Source: CBDATW01 sp965200605 (lineage in GTDB: Bacteria > Bacillota_I > Bacilli_A > CBDATW01). Taken from it: DNA of 64,000 nt. The stretch covers positions 186,001 through 250,000 of the forward strand of contig CBDATW010000002.1 of assembly GCA_965200605.1 (NCBI GenBank). Reading direction: 5' to 3'. This document shows, piece after piece, positions 10,295 through 20,325 of the stretch (position 1 is its first letter; the number at the start of each line of letters is the position of its first letter). The notes beneath the pieces were generated by a model. It ran no database searches and was not told where the DNA came from. It was given only the letters and a program-made list of their open reading frames with translations. The translations under genes were made by a program, and so were the position numbers.

Positions 10295-10350
10295 TTTTTA
10301 TCTTTTCTTGTATAATAATTTTTAATTATAACATAATATTAGGAGAAAAA

Positions 10351-11175
10351 ATGATTAAGATTGTAATTGACTCAGTTAGTGCCATAACTCAAAAAGAGGC
10401 AAAGAAAAAAAATTATGGTTATATTCCATTGTCTCTATTCCATGGTGAAAAAAGATTTTTAGATGGTGTAGAAATTAGTCAAAATGAAATTTTAGATTTA
10501 CAAAAAAAAGGTGAAAAACTTTCTACATCACAACCAGCAATAGGTCTTATTGAAAAAATTTTAGAAAAAGAATCTAAAGCAAATAAAGAGGTAATTGTAC
10601 TTACATGCTCATCAACAATTTCAGGAACATATTCAAACACATACCAAGTGGCTCAAAATTTTCCAAATGTCACAGTAATTGATACAAAACTGGGAGGAGC
10701 AGCAATTATTGCAATGGCCGATAAAGTTAAAGGAATGCTAAAAAATGATTCTGTAAGAAAAGTGGTAAAAGAACTTAAAAAATGAATTGGCAATATGCCT
10801 CTATATATGTTTTGTGATGATGTTAAATACCTAGTGAATTCAGGTAGAGTTAAACCAGTAATTGGTAAAATGGCAAAAGTTGCTGGTATTAAACCAATAA
10901 TGAAATTTAACAAAGGTGTCATTGAAAAATGTGGAATAGCAAGAAATTGAGAGAAAATGATTCTTAAATCATATCAAGATTGCAAAAACTCATTAAAAAA
11001 CTTTAAAAAAATAGCTGTAATGCTATATGGTCATAATAAAAGTGAAGAAAAAGCAATTTTGCAAAAAGTTAAAGAAATATTTAACATGCCAGTGGTCAAA
11101 AGGGACATAGCTGCAACTATTGCAATTAATGTTGGGCCAAAATCAATTGGTTTATCAATTGCTGAAATTAAATAA
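10351..11175 (+). CDS. DegV family fatty-acid-binding protein, copy 1
   Basis: A 274-aa protein of the DegV/FakB fold, which binds fatty acids and in Firmicutes presents them to the kinase FakA. The N-terminus IKIVIDSVSAIT matches the family D-S-x-x start. TSQPAIG, the ser/thr-rich LTCSSTISGTYSN and the C-terminal GPKSIG are the usual fatty-acid and phosphate contacts. TGA codes for Trp at two sites. AGGAGA precedes the ATG. It is followed 17 bases later by a paralogue of the same length, so the pair looks like a tandem duplication with different lipid preference. Confidence 0.88.
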
Positions 11176-11192
11176 TATAAGGTTGTGATAAT

Positions 11193-12017
11193 ATGGTTAA
11201 AATAATTATTGACTCAGTTAGTGGATTAAATAAAAAAGAAGCAGAAAAACTAGGATATGGATATCTTCCATGTGGTGTTGTTATTGATGATAAAAAATAT
11301 TTAGATGGAGTTGATGTTGACTCTAATTGAGTATTAGAAAAACAATTACAAGGTGCAAAACTAACAACAACTCAACCATCAATTGGCTTTATGGAAGAAT
11401 TAATAGAAAAAGAAGCAGAAGCAAACGATGAAGTTTTAGTAATAACTGTTTCATCTAAATTTTCTGGAATATATGATAGTTCATCTAAAATTGCTGAAAA
11501 ATATAACAATGTTACTGTGTTTGACAGTTATAGTGCTGGTCATTCAATTGTAGCAATGGTAAAAAAAGCTCAAGAGCTTTTAAAAACAAAATCACTTAAG
11601 GAAACAGTCAAAGAACTCGAATCTATAAAAGAATCAATTACTTCCTATTTTTTCCCTGATGATATTATGTATTTAGTAAGAGGTGGAAGAGCCAATCCGG
11701 TTTTAGGTAGATTTGCCAAATTAACAGGAATTACTCCTCTTTTAAAAATTCATGAAGGTAAAGTAACCAAAGTTGATAAAGGAAGAAGTGTTAAAAGTTT
11801 AATTAAAAAAATGCACCAAGGATTTCAAAAAGATTTAAAATTTGTTTCAAAACTTGCATTAATGGTTCATGGTCAAAGTGATAATGAAATAAAAGAAGTT
11901 GTAGAAATGATTGAAGAAATTTTTAAATTAGAAGTTGAAGTTTTACCTCTTTCAAGTGCAGTTGCTGTTCACCTTGGTCCAAAAGCACTTGGATTAGGTG
12001 TTTTAAAAATTAAATAA
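11193..12017 (+). CDS. DegV family fatty-acid-binding protein, copy 2
   Basis: 274 aa, the same length and layout as the upstream copy but clearly diverged. Family landmarks: IIIDSVSGL at the N-terminus, TTQPSIG, VSSKFSGIYDSS, VRGGRANPVLGR, and HLGPKALG near the end. It starts 17 bases after copy 1 with a weak AAGG ribosome-binding site, so it is almost certainly cotranscribed. A terminator follows at 12020. No FakA kinase gene is in the window. Confidence 0.88.
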
Positions 12018-12019
12018 TA

Positions 12020-12046
12020 AAAAAACTCCAGTGGAGTTTTTATTTT
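12020..12046. terminator. Bidirectional terminator between degV and tRNA-Trp
   Basis: Inverted repeat AAAACTCCA/TGGAGTTTT flanked by T-runs on both strands. It serves the degV pair on the plus strand and tRNA-Trp on the minus strand. Confidence 0.75.
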
Positions 12047-12050
12047 GTTA

Positions 12051-12124
12051 TGGCACAGGTGGTAGGAATTGAACCCACACTAACGGGTTTGAAATCCGTT
12101 GTACTACCATTATACGACACCTGC
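12051..12124 (-). tRNA. tRNA-Trp (UCA), reads UGA
   Basis: 74 nt with encoded CCA. Loop TTTCAAA gives anticodon UCA and the discriminator is G73, as for tRNA-Trp. Acceptor has a G1-U72 wobble; the anticodon stem has an A31-C39 mismatch next to the loop. This tRNA decodes the many in-frame TGA codons. Confidence 0.88.
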
Positions 12125-12162
12125 ATGTTCCATAACATTTTATCACAACTTTTTCTTTCTTT

Positions 12163-12609
12163 CTACTCTTTATTTTCCACCATTCTAATAATATGTTTTT
12201 GGTGAATCATTTCTTGGCTATTCTTTTTTTCTCACTTAATTAAAACTTCTACAGATGTAGTTTTTTGATCAACTTGATAAAAAGAAAATCTTAGAGCAAT
12301 TTTACCTTTTATAGTATTTAAAGACTTTAAATTATTTTTATATGATTCAATAAATTTCTTTTTATCAATTCCGTTTTGTGATGAATATATTATTAAACTG
12401 GAATTTTTAGGTAAAGTTAATTGTGCTTGTGGTTTATCTAATTTTAGATTTTGATCTTCCTTTTGCACAAGAACCTTATTTACCGGGTTACTAAAAACTC
12501 ACATTAACCAAAAAATGGCACTTAGTCCTAAAATAAAAATTGCTGCATATTCTTTATAAAATAATATACGTTGATATAATTTCTTCAAGATTTCCTTTAA
12601 TTGTGTCAT
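12163..12609 (-). CDS. Small single-span membrane protein, unknown function
   Basis: 148 aa as read from the ATG at 12609. A basic N-terminus (KEILKKLYQR) is followed by one membrane segment (about 20-40, rich in A, I, L, F), then an exposed domain with LPKNSSLIIYSSQ and a Lys-rich tail. I do not recognise a family. The best ribosome-binding site, GAGGAG at 12640-12645, is too far from this ATG; an in-frame ATT at 12628-12630 is better spaced, so translation may begin there and add 7 residues. It lies downstream of two other small envelope genes in the stretch after proS. Confidence 0.7.
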
Positions 12610-12675
12610 TTTTAAAGCATATATAAGAATTCTTACATTCTCCTCTATAATTTTTTAATATGATTCATTGATAAT

Positions 12676-13377
12676 TTAATTGGATGGTTTTATAAACTCC
12701 ACCTTTTTTATATTTAATAAAAAATTTGCATTGTAATTACCTGGAGAAAGTAGTTTGCTATGTTTTAGCGACTTTAAATCTCCTTGATAAATCATCTCTT
12801 CATTTTTAAAAAGCTTTATTTTATTAGTAGTATTAGAATTATCAATATCAATAATACTTTCAAAATTAGTATAGCTATTGGTTTTTTGGGGATAAAGGTT
12901 AAGATCTATATAATCATATCGATATGAAAATTTTTTATTTCTATTAGTAAAAGAAATATCTTTTATAATTTTATACCTATATTCTCCAGGCTCCTTAATA
13001 TCATTGCTATCTTTTTTACCATTGGGAAAAAATAATGTTCCATCCATTGTGTATTCCTGAGATCAAATTGCAGAAAAGTGAATATCAAGTTTGTTGTTTT
13101 CACCATCATTAGGTAAAGATAATTTAATATTTCTTAAAGATTTTTTAGCCCTAGTACTTGATAAAACATCTTGCTGTGAATGATTATTTACTGAAAGATA
13201 AATTTCAGTAGATTGGTGAGAATTAATGTAATAATCAACTGATATATTAATGTTATCTGTATCATAGTTGGCAGTGATTTTTTCTAATCTAAAAGGTGAT
13301 AGGGCACTTCGATCATAACTAGAGGAAGTGTTAATTATATTGGTTGATAAAAACAAAAGAGTTAGTAATTTAATCAT
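12676..13377 (-). CDS. Predicted secreted protein, unknown function
   Basis: 233 aa. An N-terminal signal-like segment (MIKLLTLLFLSTNIINTSSS) has no Cys, so it is secreted or anchored rather than lipidated. The rest is rich in Asn, Ser, Tyr and Lys with alternating beta-type patterns (NINISVDYYINS, KLDIHFSAIW, YRYDYIDLNLYP). TGA encodes the Trp at 13063. The ATG overlaps the stop of the preceding gene (TAATG), so the two are translationally coupled. No family recognised. Confidence 0.75.
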
Positions 13378-13670
13378 TATACAAGTAGATAATATACAAA
13401 TTTATTAATTGCATGATTTAAATTAATTTTGTTTGTAGTTTCCTTTTTTAAAGAAAAACTATTTAATAATAATTGCTTTTCATTTTTATCCATTAAATTA
13501 ATTATTGAATCGGTTAAAGCAAACAACTCTACTTTTGATATATTATTACTGTTTACTTTTATTTTACTTTGTTTTTTTAAATCTAAAATTTCATTATAGT
13601 TATTAAAAATTGAACGCATAATTTTTAACTTATCTTCTAAAAGTATGGTATTGATTTGCTGCGGGCTCAT
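13377..13670 (-). CDS. Small conserved protein, possibly MG284/MPN403 family
   Basis: 97 aa, Lys/Asn/Leu-rich and predicted helical (MSPQQINTILLEDKLKIMRS and onward). The start MSPQ at 13670 is chosen over an upstream in-frame codon because AGGAGG lies 5 bases before it. In M. genitalium the gene after proS (MG283) is MG284, a small conserved protein; the same position here and the FNNYNEILDLKK stretch suggest the same family. That assignment rests on gene order and memory, not on a search. Role unknown. Confidence 0.6.
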   Translation of the reverse strand: MSPQQINTILLEDKLKIMRSIFNNYNEILDLKKQSKIKVNSNNISKVELFALTDSIINLMDKNEKQLLLNSFSLKKETTNKINLNHAINKFVYYLLV

Positions 13671-13733
13671 ATTTCCTCCTATAATATATATAGCCAAAAA
13701 AATAGAAACTCCTAATTATTTTAGAATTTTAAC

Positions 13734-13763
13734 TTAAAAAAACCACTTTTTTTAAAATGGTTA
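13734..13763 (-). terminator. Terminator of proS
   Basis: Stem AACCAT/GTGGTT with an A-rich loop followed by T7 on the minus strand, immediately after the proS stop. Confidence 0.65.
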
Positions 13764-13764
13764 T

Positions 13765-15189
13765 TTAATAAGCTAGGGAAAAATATATCAATGTTTTAGC
13801 AGGTTTGTTACATATGGGACAATTTCCAGTGACTTTAGTATTTTTAAATGGTTTGCATCTTGTAGTTGCTCCAATTTCTGCTTTAATCATTAGTTCACAC
13901 TCTTGGCTATTGCATCAATTAGTTAAAGCATAACCTTGTTTAACTTGTTTTTGTAATTCTACATATGACAATACTTTTTTGGTCTTGGCTTCTTTGATTT
14001 CAAGAGCTTTTTTATACATTTCTTCTTGAATATCTTTTAATAATGATTTAATTTTATTTTTTAAATTGCCATTTAAATTAAATTGCTCTTTATGGCCTGT
14101 TGTTCTTTTTACAATAGTGATTTCATTATTAGCAAGGTCTCTTGGTCCAATTTCAATTCTTATTGGAATGCCCTTGATTTCGGCATTAGCTGATTTAAAA
14201 CCAAGTGATTTATCTGAACTATCAATAAAAGTTCTTATTTTTCCTAATTGTTTTTCAAGTTTAATGGCAACTTCAAGTGATGATTGATCATCTTTATTAA
14301 TAAGAGGTAAGAAAGTAACTTGATATGGGGCAACATTGGGAGGCAGCACAAGACCAATTTTATCTCCATGAGCCATAATAATTGCTCCAATTATTCTTGT
14401 AGAAATACCTCATGATGTTGTGTAGGGATGCTCTACTTGATTATTTTTGTTTTGAAATTTTATATCATAGGCCTTGGCAAAATTATCTCCAAAGTAATGT
14501 GATGTTGCCGCTTGAAGGGCTTTGCCATTTTTCATCATAGCCTCTATTGTATAAGTTTCTAGTGCTCCTGCAAATTTTTCAGATTCTGTTTTTTTACCTA
14601 TAAACATTGGTATAGCCAATTCTTTTTTAGCTAGATCATTATATGCCATAATCATTTTTTTACTAAAAGCTTTGGCTTCTTTATCACTTGCATGAACTGT
14701 ATGGCCTTCTTGTCAATGAAATTCAGTTGACCTTAAAAAGGGCTTTGTTTTTTTCTCTCATCTTACAACTGAACATCATTGATTTCATTTAATAGGAAGG
14801 GTTCTAAAGGATTTAACATCTTTTTTGAATTGATTCATAAAAAGGGCCTCAGAGGTAGGTCTTATATAAAATGGTTCTTCAAGATCATTGTTTCCATATT
14901 TTGTAACTGTTAAAATTTCAGGAGCAAAGCCTTTAATGTGAGCTTTTTCTTTATCAATTAAGGTTTTGGGAATAAACAGGGGCATAGCAATATTTTCAAT
15001 TCCATGTTTGACAAAACGTTTATTCATTGCCTCTGTTATTAACTCTCAAATCTTTCAGCCATAAGGCTTAATTATCATTGTACCTTTTACATCTCCATAA
15101 TCCATTAGTCCTGCTTGTTTAACAACATCAATATATCATTTATCAAATTGGGTATTGATATCTGATATTCTCTCAAGTTTGTGATTCAT
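13765..15189 (-). CDS. proS: Prolyl-tRNA synthetase
   Basis: Class II synthetase of 474 aa, the shorter eukaryote/archaeon-like form without the editing insertion, common in Mollicutes. Visible: the YIRPTSEALF motif 2 region, WEKKTKPFLRSTEFHWQEGHT, HGDKIGLVLPPNVAPYQV of the anticodon domain, and a C-terminal zinc domain with CELMIKAEIGATTRC and CPIC ligands ending in the conserved FSLAY. Numerous Trp are TGA, so under the standard code it appears in four pieces. AAGAGGT precedes the ATG, with TGATATAAT at 15210-15218. Confidence 0.95.
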
Positions 15190-15209
15190 ATTTACCTCTT
15201 TTTTTAATA

Positions 15210-15218
15210 ATTATATCA
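15210..15218 (-). promoter_or_regulatory. Extended -10 promoter of proS
   Basis: TGATATAAT on the minus strand, 20 bases before the proS ATG and adjoining the dnaJ terminator. Confidence 0.6.
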
Positions 15219-15246
15219 AAAAAATATTAGGCATAACCTAATATCA
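15217..15246 (-). terminator. Terminator of the grpE-dnaK-dnaJ operon
   Basis: 8-bp stem ATATTAGG/CCTAATAT with a 5-base loop and T7 on the minus strand, just after the dnaJ stop. Confidence 0.8.
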
Positions 15247-15250
15247 TTAT

Positions 15251-16336
15251 TTAAAACATTTTTTTAAATTTAGAAAATATTGTATCACTACCTTTGGCTT
15301 TGGCCTCTTTTATTAGTTTTTCTTGTTTTTGACTTAGTTTTGTGGTCTTAACAATTATTGTAACTATTTGATTGCCTTTTGTAGATGAGCTAATTATTCC
15401 TTTTCCCGGAATTTTTAATTTTGTTCCATATTCAATACACTTAGGAATTGTTAGTTCAATATCTCCATGTACTGTTGGAACATCAAGAGTTACTCCTAGC
15501 ATTGCATCAAGTGAAGAAATAGGAACTTCAATATGAATATCATTGCCAATTCTGGTAAACTTATCATGTTCTTTAACTAATATTTCTATGTATAAATCAC
15601 CATTGGGACCACCTTTAATGCCTGCATATCCTTTTTCATTCATTTTTAGTTGATTTCCAGATTGAATACCAGCAGGAATAGATAATGTCACTGTTTGTTT
15701 AACATCAAGGTGACCTTTCCCTTTACATCCCGAACAATATTTAGTAATTTGTTCACCTTCACCATTACATGATCGACAATGACTTTGAGATTGCATTACT
15801 CCAAACATGGTTTTTTGTTGAATAATTTCAATTCCCCTACCATTACATGTTGAGCAGGTTTGGATATGGGATGGATCTTCTACTCTTTTACCATGACATT
15901 TGTCACATTTTTCTTGAGTATCAATATCAATATCAATATCATCTCCAAAAACGGCAGTTTCAAAAGTAACATTCATTCTTAAAAATACATCTTGTCCTCT
16001 GCTTGGTCCAGTGTTTCTTTGTCTTTGCCCACCAAAGGCACCACCAAATATATCACCAAATATATCACCAAAATCAAAGTTAGAAAAATCAAATCCACCT
16101 TGACCAAATCCGCTATATGCCCCTTGTTTTCCAAAACGATCATAATTTGATCTTTTTTGAGAATCAGATAAAACATCATATGCTTCTGCATATTTTTTAA
16201 ATTCTTCTTCTGCTCCAGGATCACTATTTACATCAGGGTGATATTGCCTGGCTTTTTGTCTAAAAGCTTTTTTAATTTCTCTTTCAGTTGCATTTTTTGA
16301 TACCCCTAATAAATCATAATATGATTGGTCTGACAT
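15251..16336 (-). CDS. dnaJ: Chaperone protein DnaJ
   Basis: Hsp40 co-chaperone that stimulates the DnaK ATPase and delivers clients. 361 aa, type I DnaJ: J-domain with HPD at 33-35, a Gly/Phe-rich linker at about 68-112, four zinc-finger CxxC motifs (144-147, 161-164, 187-190, 201-204), then the substrate-binding C-terminal domain. No Trp is present. Third gene of the heat-shock operon; a hairpin separates it from dnaK. AAAGGAAA precedes the ATG. Confidence 0.96.
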   Translation of the reverse strand: MSDQSYYDLLGVSKNATEREIKKAFRQKARQYHPDVNSDPGAEEEFKKYAEAYDVLSDSQKRSNYDRFGKQGAYSGFGQGGFDFSNFDFGDIFGDIFGGAFGGQRQRNTGPSRGQDVFLRMNVTFETAVFGDDIDIDIDTQEKCDKCHGKRVEDPSHIQTCSTCNGRGIEIIQQKTMFGVMQSQSHCRSCNGEGEQITKYCSGCKGKGHLDVKQTVTLSIPAGIQSGNQLKMNEKGYAGIKGGPNGDLYIEILVKEHDKFTRIGNDIHIEVPISSLDAMLGVTLDVPTVHGDIELTIPKCIEYGTKLKIPGKGIISSSTKGNQIVTIIVKTTKLSQKQEKLIKEAKAKGSDTIFSKFKKMF

Positions 16337-16351
16337 GATATTTCCTTTTAT

Positions 16352-16379
16352 AACAAATCAGGCTTAAGCCTGTTTTGTT
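16352..16379 (-). promoter_or_regulatory. Stem-loop between dnaK and dnaJ
   Basis: Two-part stem AACAAA.CAGGC / GCCTG.TTTGTT closing a TTAA loop, directly after the dnaK stop. No long T-run follows, so it is more likely an mRNA-stabilising or partial-termination element than a full terminator. Confidence 0.5.
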
Positions 16380-18209
16380 TAATGTTTTTTATCTTTTTTC
16401 TTTTCTTTAAATTTAGCTTCCTGAACTTTTTTGTCTTTGGCATTTGATTTTGCACTAGTTTTTTTATTATTTTTAGGTTTATCTTGACTAGCTTGTGCTT
16501 GTTGCATTGCTGCCATCAGTTGTTCAATAGCTTTTATTTTTTCTTCAAGTTTTTTATAATCCTTTTTCTCAATTAAATCTTTTAGTTCCTTGATTTCTTT
16601 TTTAGCTTGATCTTGTTGTTTTTTATCAAGTTTATCACCTTGATCTTTAAGTGATTTTTCTAATTGATTAACTAAGTTTTGAGCGTTGTTAATTGTTGAA
16701 ACTTCTTTTGCTTTTTTATCATCTGCTTCTTTGTTAGCTTCTGCTTCTTTAATCATTCTTTCAATTTCATCCTCTGAAAGCCCTTGATCATTTTTAATAG
16801 TAATTGATTGTTTTTTATTAGTTTTTTTATCAATTGCTGTAACATTTAAAATACCATTGGCATCAATTTCAAAAGTAACATCAATTTGTGGCGTGCCTTT
16901 TGGCGCAGCTTCTATTCCATCTAGGACAAACATTCCCAGTGATTTATTATCAGCAGCCATTGGTCTTTCTCCCTGAAGAACATGAATATTAACTCCTGGT
17001 TGATTATCTTCTGCTGTTGAAAATATTTGTGATTTTTTAGTTGGAATAGTTGTGTTTCTATCAATTAAGGCAGTCTTGACACCACCAAGTGTTTCAATTC
17101 CCAGTGTTAGTGGTGTAACATCAAGTAGCAATACGTCTTTAACATCTCCTTGTAGAACACCAGCTTGAATTGAAGCGCCCATTGCAACAACTTCATCTGG
17201 ATTAATTGATTTGTTAGGTTCTTTACCTAATTCTTTACTTACAGCATCAATGACTGCTGGAATTCTTGTTGAACCACCAACTAACAGTACTTCATGAATA
17301 TCTGAGTTTTTAATTTTGGCATCTTTAATTGCATCTTTTAGTGGTTTTAAAGTTCTAACCACTAGATCTTCACTCATTTTTTCAAATTCTGCTCTTGTCA
17401 ATGAAAGCTCTAAGTGAACTGGTCCAGATTCATTTGCTGTAATAAAAGGCAGTGAGATTTGAGTTTGCATAACTCCAGAAAGATCTTTTTTAGCTTTTTC
17501 AGCTCCATCTCTTACTCTTTGCATTGCCAGTTTATCTTGGCTTAAATCAACTCCAGTTTCTTTTTTACCTTTAGCAACAATTCAATCAATTATTTTTTGA
17601 TCAAAATCATCTCCTCCTAACTTGTTATCTCCTGATGTAGAAATAACTTCAAATGTGCCATCATGTAATTCTAGAATAGAAACATCAAATGTTCCCCCTC
17701 CAAGATCATAAACTAAAATAGTTTGTTCTTTTTCTTTTTTATCAATTCCATAAGCTAGGGCTGCTGCTGTTGGTTCATTAATAATTCTTTCAACTTCAAG
17801 TCCAGCAATTTTACCAAGCATTTTTTGTAGCTTGTCTTTGGGCATCATTAAAGTAAGCTGGAACAGTAATAACAGCTTTTTTAACAGTTGAGCCAAGATG
17901 AGCTTCTGCTGTAGCTTTTAGGTCTTGAAGAATCATTGCCGAAATTTCTTCTGGCGTATAATCTTTGCCTTCAATTGATACTTTATCTTTAGTACCCATT
18001 TTTGATTTAATAGATAAAATTGTGTTGGGATTAGTTACAACTTGACGCTTTGCAGCATCTCCTACAATTTTTTCTCCATTTTTAAAGGCAACTGCAGAAG
18101 GAGTTGTTCTTCCTCCTTCTTTATTTGTAATAACTTTAGGTTGTGTTCCTTCCATAATTGAAACACAAGAGTTTGTAGTTCCTAAATCAATTCCAATAAT
18201 TTTTGACAT
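16379..18209 (-). CDS. dnaK: Chaperone protein DnaK, with a one-base frameshift as read
   Basis: Hsp70 chaperone. Clear landmarks: MSKIIGIDLGTTNSCVS at the start, VPAYFNDAQRQATK, INEPTAAALAYG, DLGGGTFDVS, LLVGGSTRIPAV, and the substrate-binding domain. The frame breaks at 17816/17817. There the minus strand reads AAT GCT TGG TAA where the family needs N-A-G-K; removing one T restores GCT GGT AAA and gives 609 aa. DnaK is normally essential, so a sequencing error is the first suspicion; a real mutation or +1 frameshifting are alternatives. The C-terminal tail is unusual: Lys-rich and basic (KFKEKKKDKKH) instead of the acidic tail of most DnaK. Middle gene of the grpE-dnaK-dnaJ operon. Confidence 0.93.
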
Positions 18210-18221
18210 AATTTTCTCCTT

Positions 18222-18746
18222 TTATTTTGCTATTTTAACCATTGTTGGTCTAAATAGTCTTTGATGTATTTTGTATCCTGGTTTAACAACAAGGGTAATT
18301 TGACCAGATTTAAATTTATTTGTCTTTACTTTTTCTACTGATAGATGAATATCAGCATCAAATTTATCTCCTGGTTTTGTTTCAATAATAGTTACCCCGT
18401 TATCTTTTAATAATGTAGTAAATTGGTTAGCAATCATCTTAAATCCAATTAAGAAGTTTTTAACTTCAGCTGAGGGATTTTTAATGTTCATTGCAAGATT
18501 GAATGTATCTAATATTGTAATTAGTTCTTCAAGTATTTTTTGATTTGAAAATTTAATAAATTCATTTTTGGATTTTTCAAATCTTTTTCTATCGTTTTCT
18601 AAATTAGCAAGTGATGATAAATATTCATTCTTTTGATTTTTAATTTGATCTTTTAATTCTTTGATAATATCTTTATCAGTTTTTTTAATCTTCTTTGTAG
18701 GTTTAGATTGTTTTTTAAGATCTTTATCTTTTGCTTTATTTTCCAT
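18222..18746 (-). CDS. grpE: Nucleotide exchange factor GrpE
   Basis: Releases ADP from DnaK. 174 aa: a Lys-rich N-terminus, a long coiled coil (about 25-85, containing NLENDRKRFEKSKNEF), and the C-terminal beta domain with the family pattern DADIHLSVEKVKTNK...GQITLVVKPGYKIHQRLFRPTMVKI. GTAGGAGGT precedes the ATG. First gene of the heat-shock operon; its promoter carries the CIRCE-like operator. The stop is 12 bases before dnaK. Confidence 0.95.
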   Translation of the reverse strand: MENKAKDKDLKKQSKPTKKIKKTDKDIIKELKDQIKNQKNEYLSSLANLENDRKRFEKSKNEFIKFSNQKILEELITILDTFNLAMNIKNPSAEVKNFLIGFKMIANQFTTLLKDNGVTIIETKPGDKFDADIHLSVEKVKTNKFKSGQITLVVKPGYKIHQRLFRPTMVKIAK

Positions 18747-18765
18747 AATACCTCCTACATAAATA

Positions 18766-18794
18766 ATATTACATTAGTTTGTTAGCAAAGTCAA
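18766..18794 (-). promoter_or_regulatory. Promoter of the grpE-dnaK-dnaJ operon
   Basis: Minus strand: -35 TTGACT (18789-18794), 17-bp spacer, -10 TAATAT (18766-18771). This is the only near-consensus -35 I found in the window, and it is overlapped by the CIRCE-like repeat. Confidence 0.7.
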
Positions 18795-18808
18795 GAGTAG
18801 TTTGCTAA
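18782..18808. promoter_or_regulatory. CIRCE-like HrcA operator
   Basis: TTAGCAAAG-N9-GTTTGCTAA: the 9-9-9 layout and the outer TTAGCA/TGCTAA match the CIRCE consensus, while the inner CTC/GAG are replaced by AAG/GTT. It overlaps the grpE -35. HrcA itself is not in the window. Confidence 0.75.
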
Positions 18809-18818
18809 CAATCACTAA

Positions 18819-18840
18819 TTAATATACTATAGTATATTAA
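18819..18840. repeat. 22-bp perfect palindrome upstream of the CIRCE element
   Basis: TTAATATACTA joined to its exact reverse complement. It sits between the peptidase terminator and CIRCE and could be an operator or part of the terminator region. Confidence 0.5.
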
Positions 18841-18866
18841 AAAAATAGATTTTTTATTCTATTTTT
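18837..18866 (-). terminator. Terminator of the PepV-like gene
   Basis: Stem AAAATAGA/TCTATTTT followed by T7 on the minus strand, overlapping the stop codon. Confidence 0.6.
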
Positions 18867-20194
18867 TCTTTTTTTGCTAGATTATAAAGTATTTCTACAA
18901 AAATTTTGGTACTTTCTATTCAACTTTCAATAACAGCATATTCATTTGCCATATGAGCTCTAATATCGTCTTTGAAATCCATAACCATTCCAAAGGCAAT
19001 TGCATGATCTTTAAGTTTGGCATATGTACCAGCTTTTAATTTATAATATGGTTTTGAATTAATATCAGAATTTGATATTGATCAATATGTTTGTCCTATT
19101 ATTTTTAATACTGGATCATTATCATCAATAAAATAACCAGGTAAATCCATGCCAATATCAACTTTAACATTTTTAAAGCCACTAGATGCAGTTCATTTTT
19201 TTACTATTTGTTGGTGTCATTTTGCAGATCCCTTAATTTTATCTACTGGATATCTAATATCTACTCCTAGATTAAATGTACCATCCAAGTTTACTTCTAA
19301 AAGACCAGGATTAATTAAACTTTTACCTTGTCTTGAAGTTTCATATTCAAGTGGTGTATTTTCTCCAAAACGATTATTATTTCAATATTGTAAAATTCAT
19401 TCTACAAAGCTATCTGATTTATTATTATCTTTTAAAAATTGCATAGCTTTAGGTAATGCTGAATCTGGAACTTCTTCTTCTGTTAGCAAAGTATGCATTG
19501 CTTTACCTTTAAAAGTATGCTTTTTCCCATCTAAAATTAATTTTGCCTCAGAACATACTGCATTATACATATTTCCCGCTTTAATTGATCAATTAGAATG
19601 ATTGGGTATTTGACCTTTAATATCAAGTCTAACAATACCTGATTCAGCTTGTGTAGCTGGCCAACCTCCCTCGGCAGTTAAAAGCACTCGGGGTGTACCT
19701 AAAACATCTAAGGCATGGCTCATATCAGTTCAGGGACCAGTTTCTTCCTGAGAACCATACATTAGTTTAATTCCTCTAGGTAAATCAAGATTTAGATCTT
19801 TAAAAATTTGCATAGCAACATAGCAAGAAACAGTTGCAAGCTTCATATCTTGAGTTCCTCGTCCTCATATTTTACCATCAATTATTTTACCTGATAAAGG
19901 AGGATGATCTCATTCACTTTCTACATATGGAACAGTATCAATATGACACATTATTCCAATTCAATCTTCTTTGTTACCTCAATGAGATCATGCTGAAATA
20001 GGAAAACCTGCATCATTGATGATTTTTCCATCAAATTGATCTTTTTTACCTTTTTTAACAAGTCAATCTAAAACGCTAGGTATATTAGGTGAAAAAGTTT
20101 CTGATTCCATTTGAACTAATTTTTGTCCAAATTCAATAATTCGATCTCTTCTTTTATCAACTTCTTTACTAATCATTTCTCTAGTTAACTTCAT
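18854..20194 (-). CDS. M20 family dipeptidase (PepV-like)
   Basis: Zinc-dependent cytosolic dipeptidase of 446 aa that splits peptides imported from the host. Metal-binding motifs in order: CHIDTVP (H84, D86), WGRGTQDMK (D116, the bridging Asp) and GSQEETG (E150 catalytic, E151 ligand). The C-terminal DDIRAHMANEYAVIE region fits PepV. The many Trp are almost all TGA, which fragments it under the standard code. AGGAGATT precedes the ATG. It stands alone between the heat-shock operon and the surface-protein island. Confidence 0.9.
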
Positions 20195-20219
20195 ATATAA
20201 TCTCCTATTGATATTAATT

Positions 20220-20258
20220 TTAACAAATAAAAATTAAAGATATCTTTCTTTTGTTAAT
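20220..20258 (-). terminator. Possible terminator hairpin after repeat protein 1
   Basis: TAACAAA...TTTGTTA outer stem enclosing AAAGATATCTTT. It lies between the repeat protein gene and the dipeptidase gene. Weak T-run. Confidence 0.35.
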
Positions 20259-20325
20259 TTTAATACTTTTATTCCCTTAGAAATAAGAATAGTTTGCTAA
20301 TTTTTATCTAAATTATTATAATAAT

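Noticed and set aside
12051..12124. Selenocysteine tRNA, because of the UCA anticodon
   Set aside because: Ordinary 74-nt length, short acceptor and D arm, discriminator G; UGA is plainly Trp in all genes here.
20277..20300. CIRCE-like half site TTAG...TTTGCTAA
   Set aside because: Spacing is 24 rather than 27 bases and only one half matches; resemblance to the grpE operator is probably chance.
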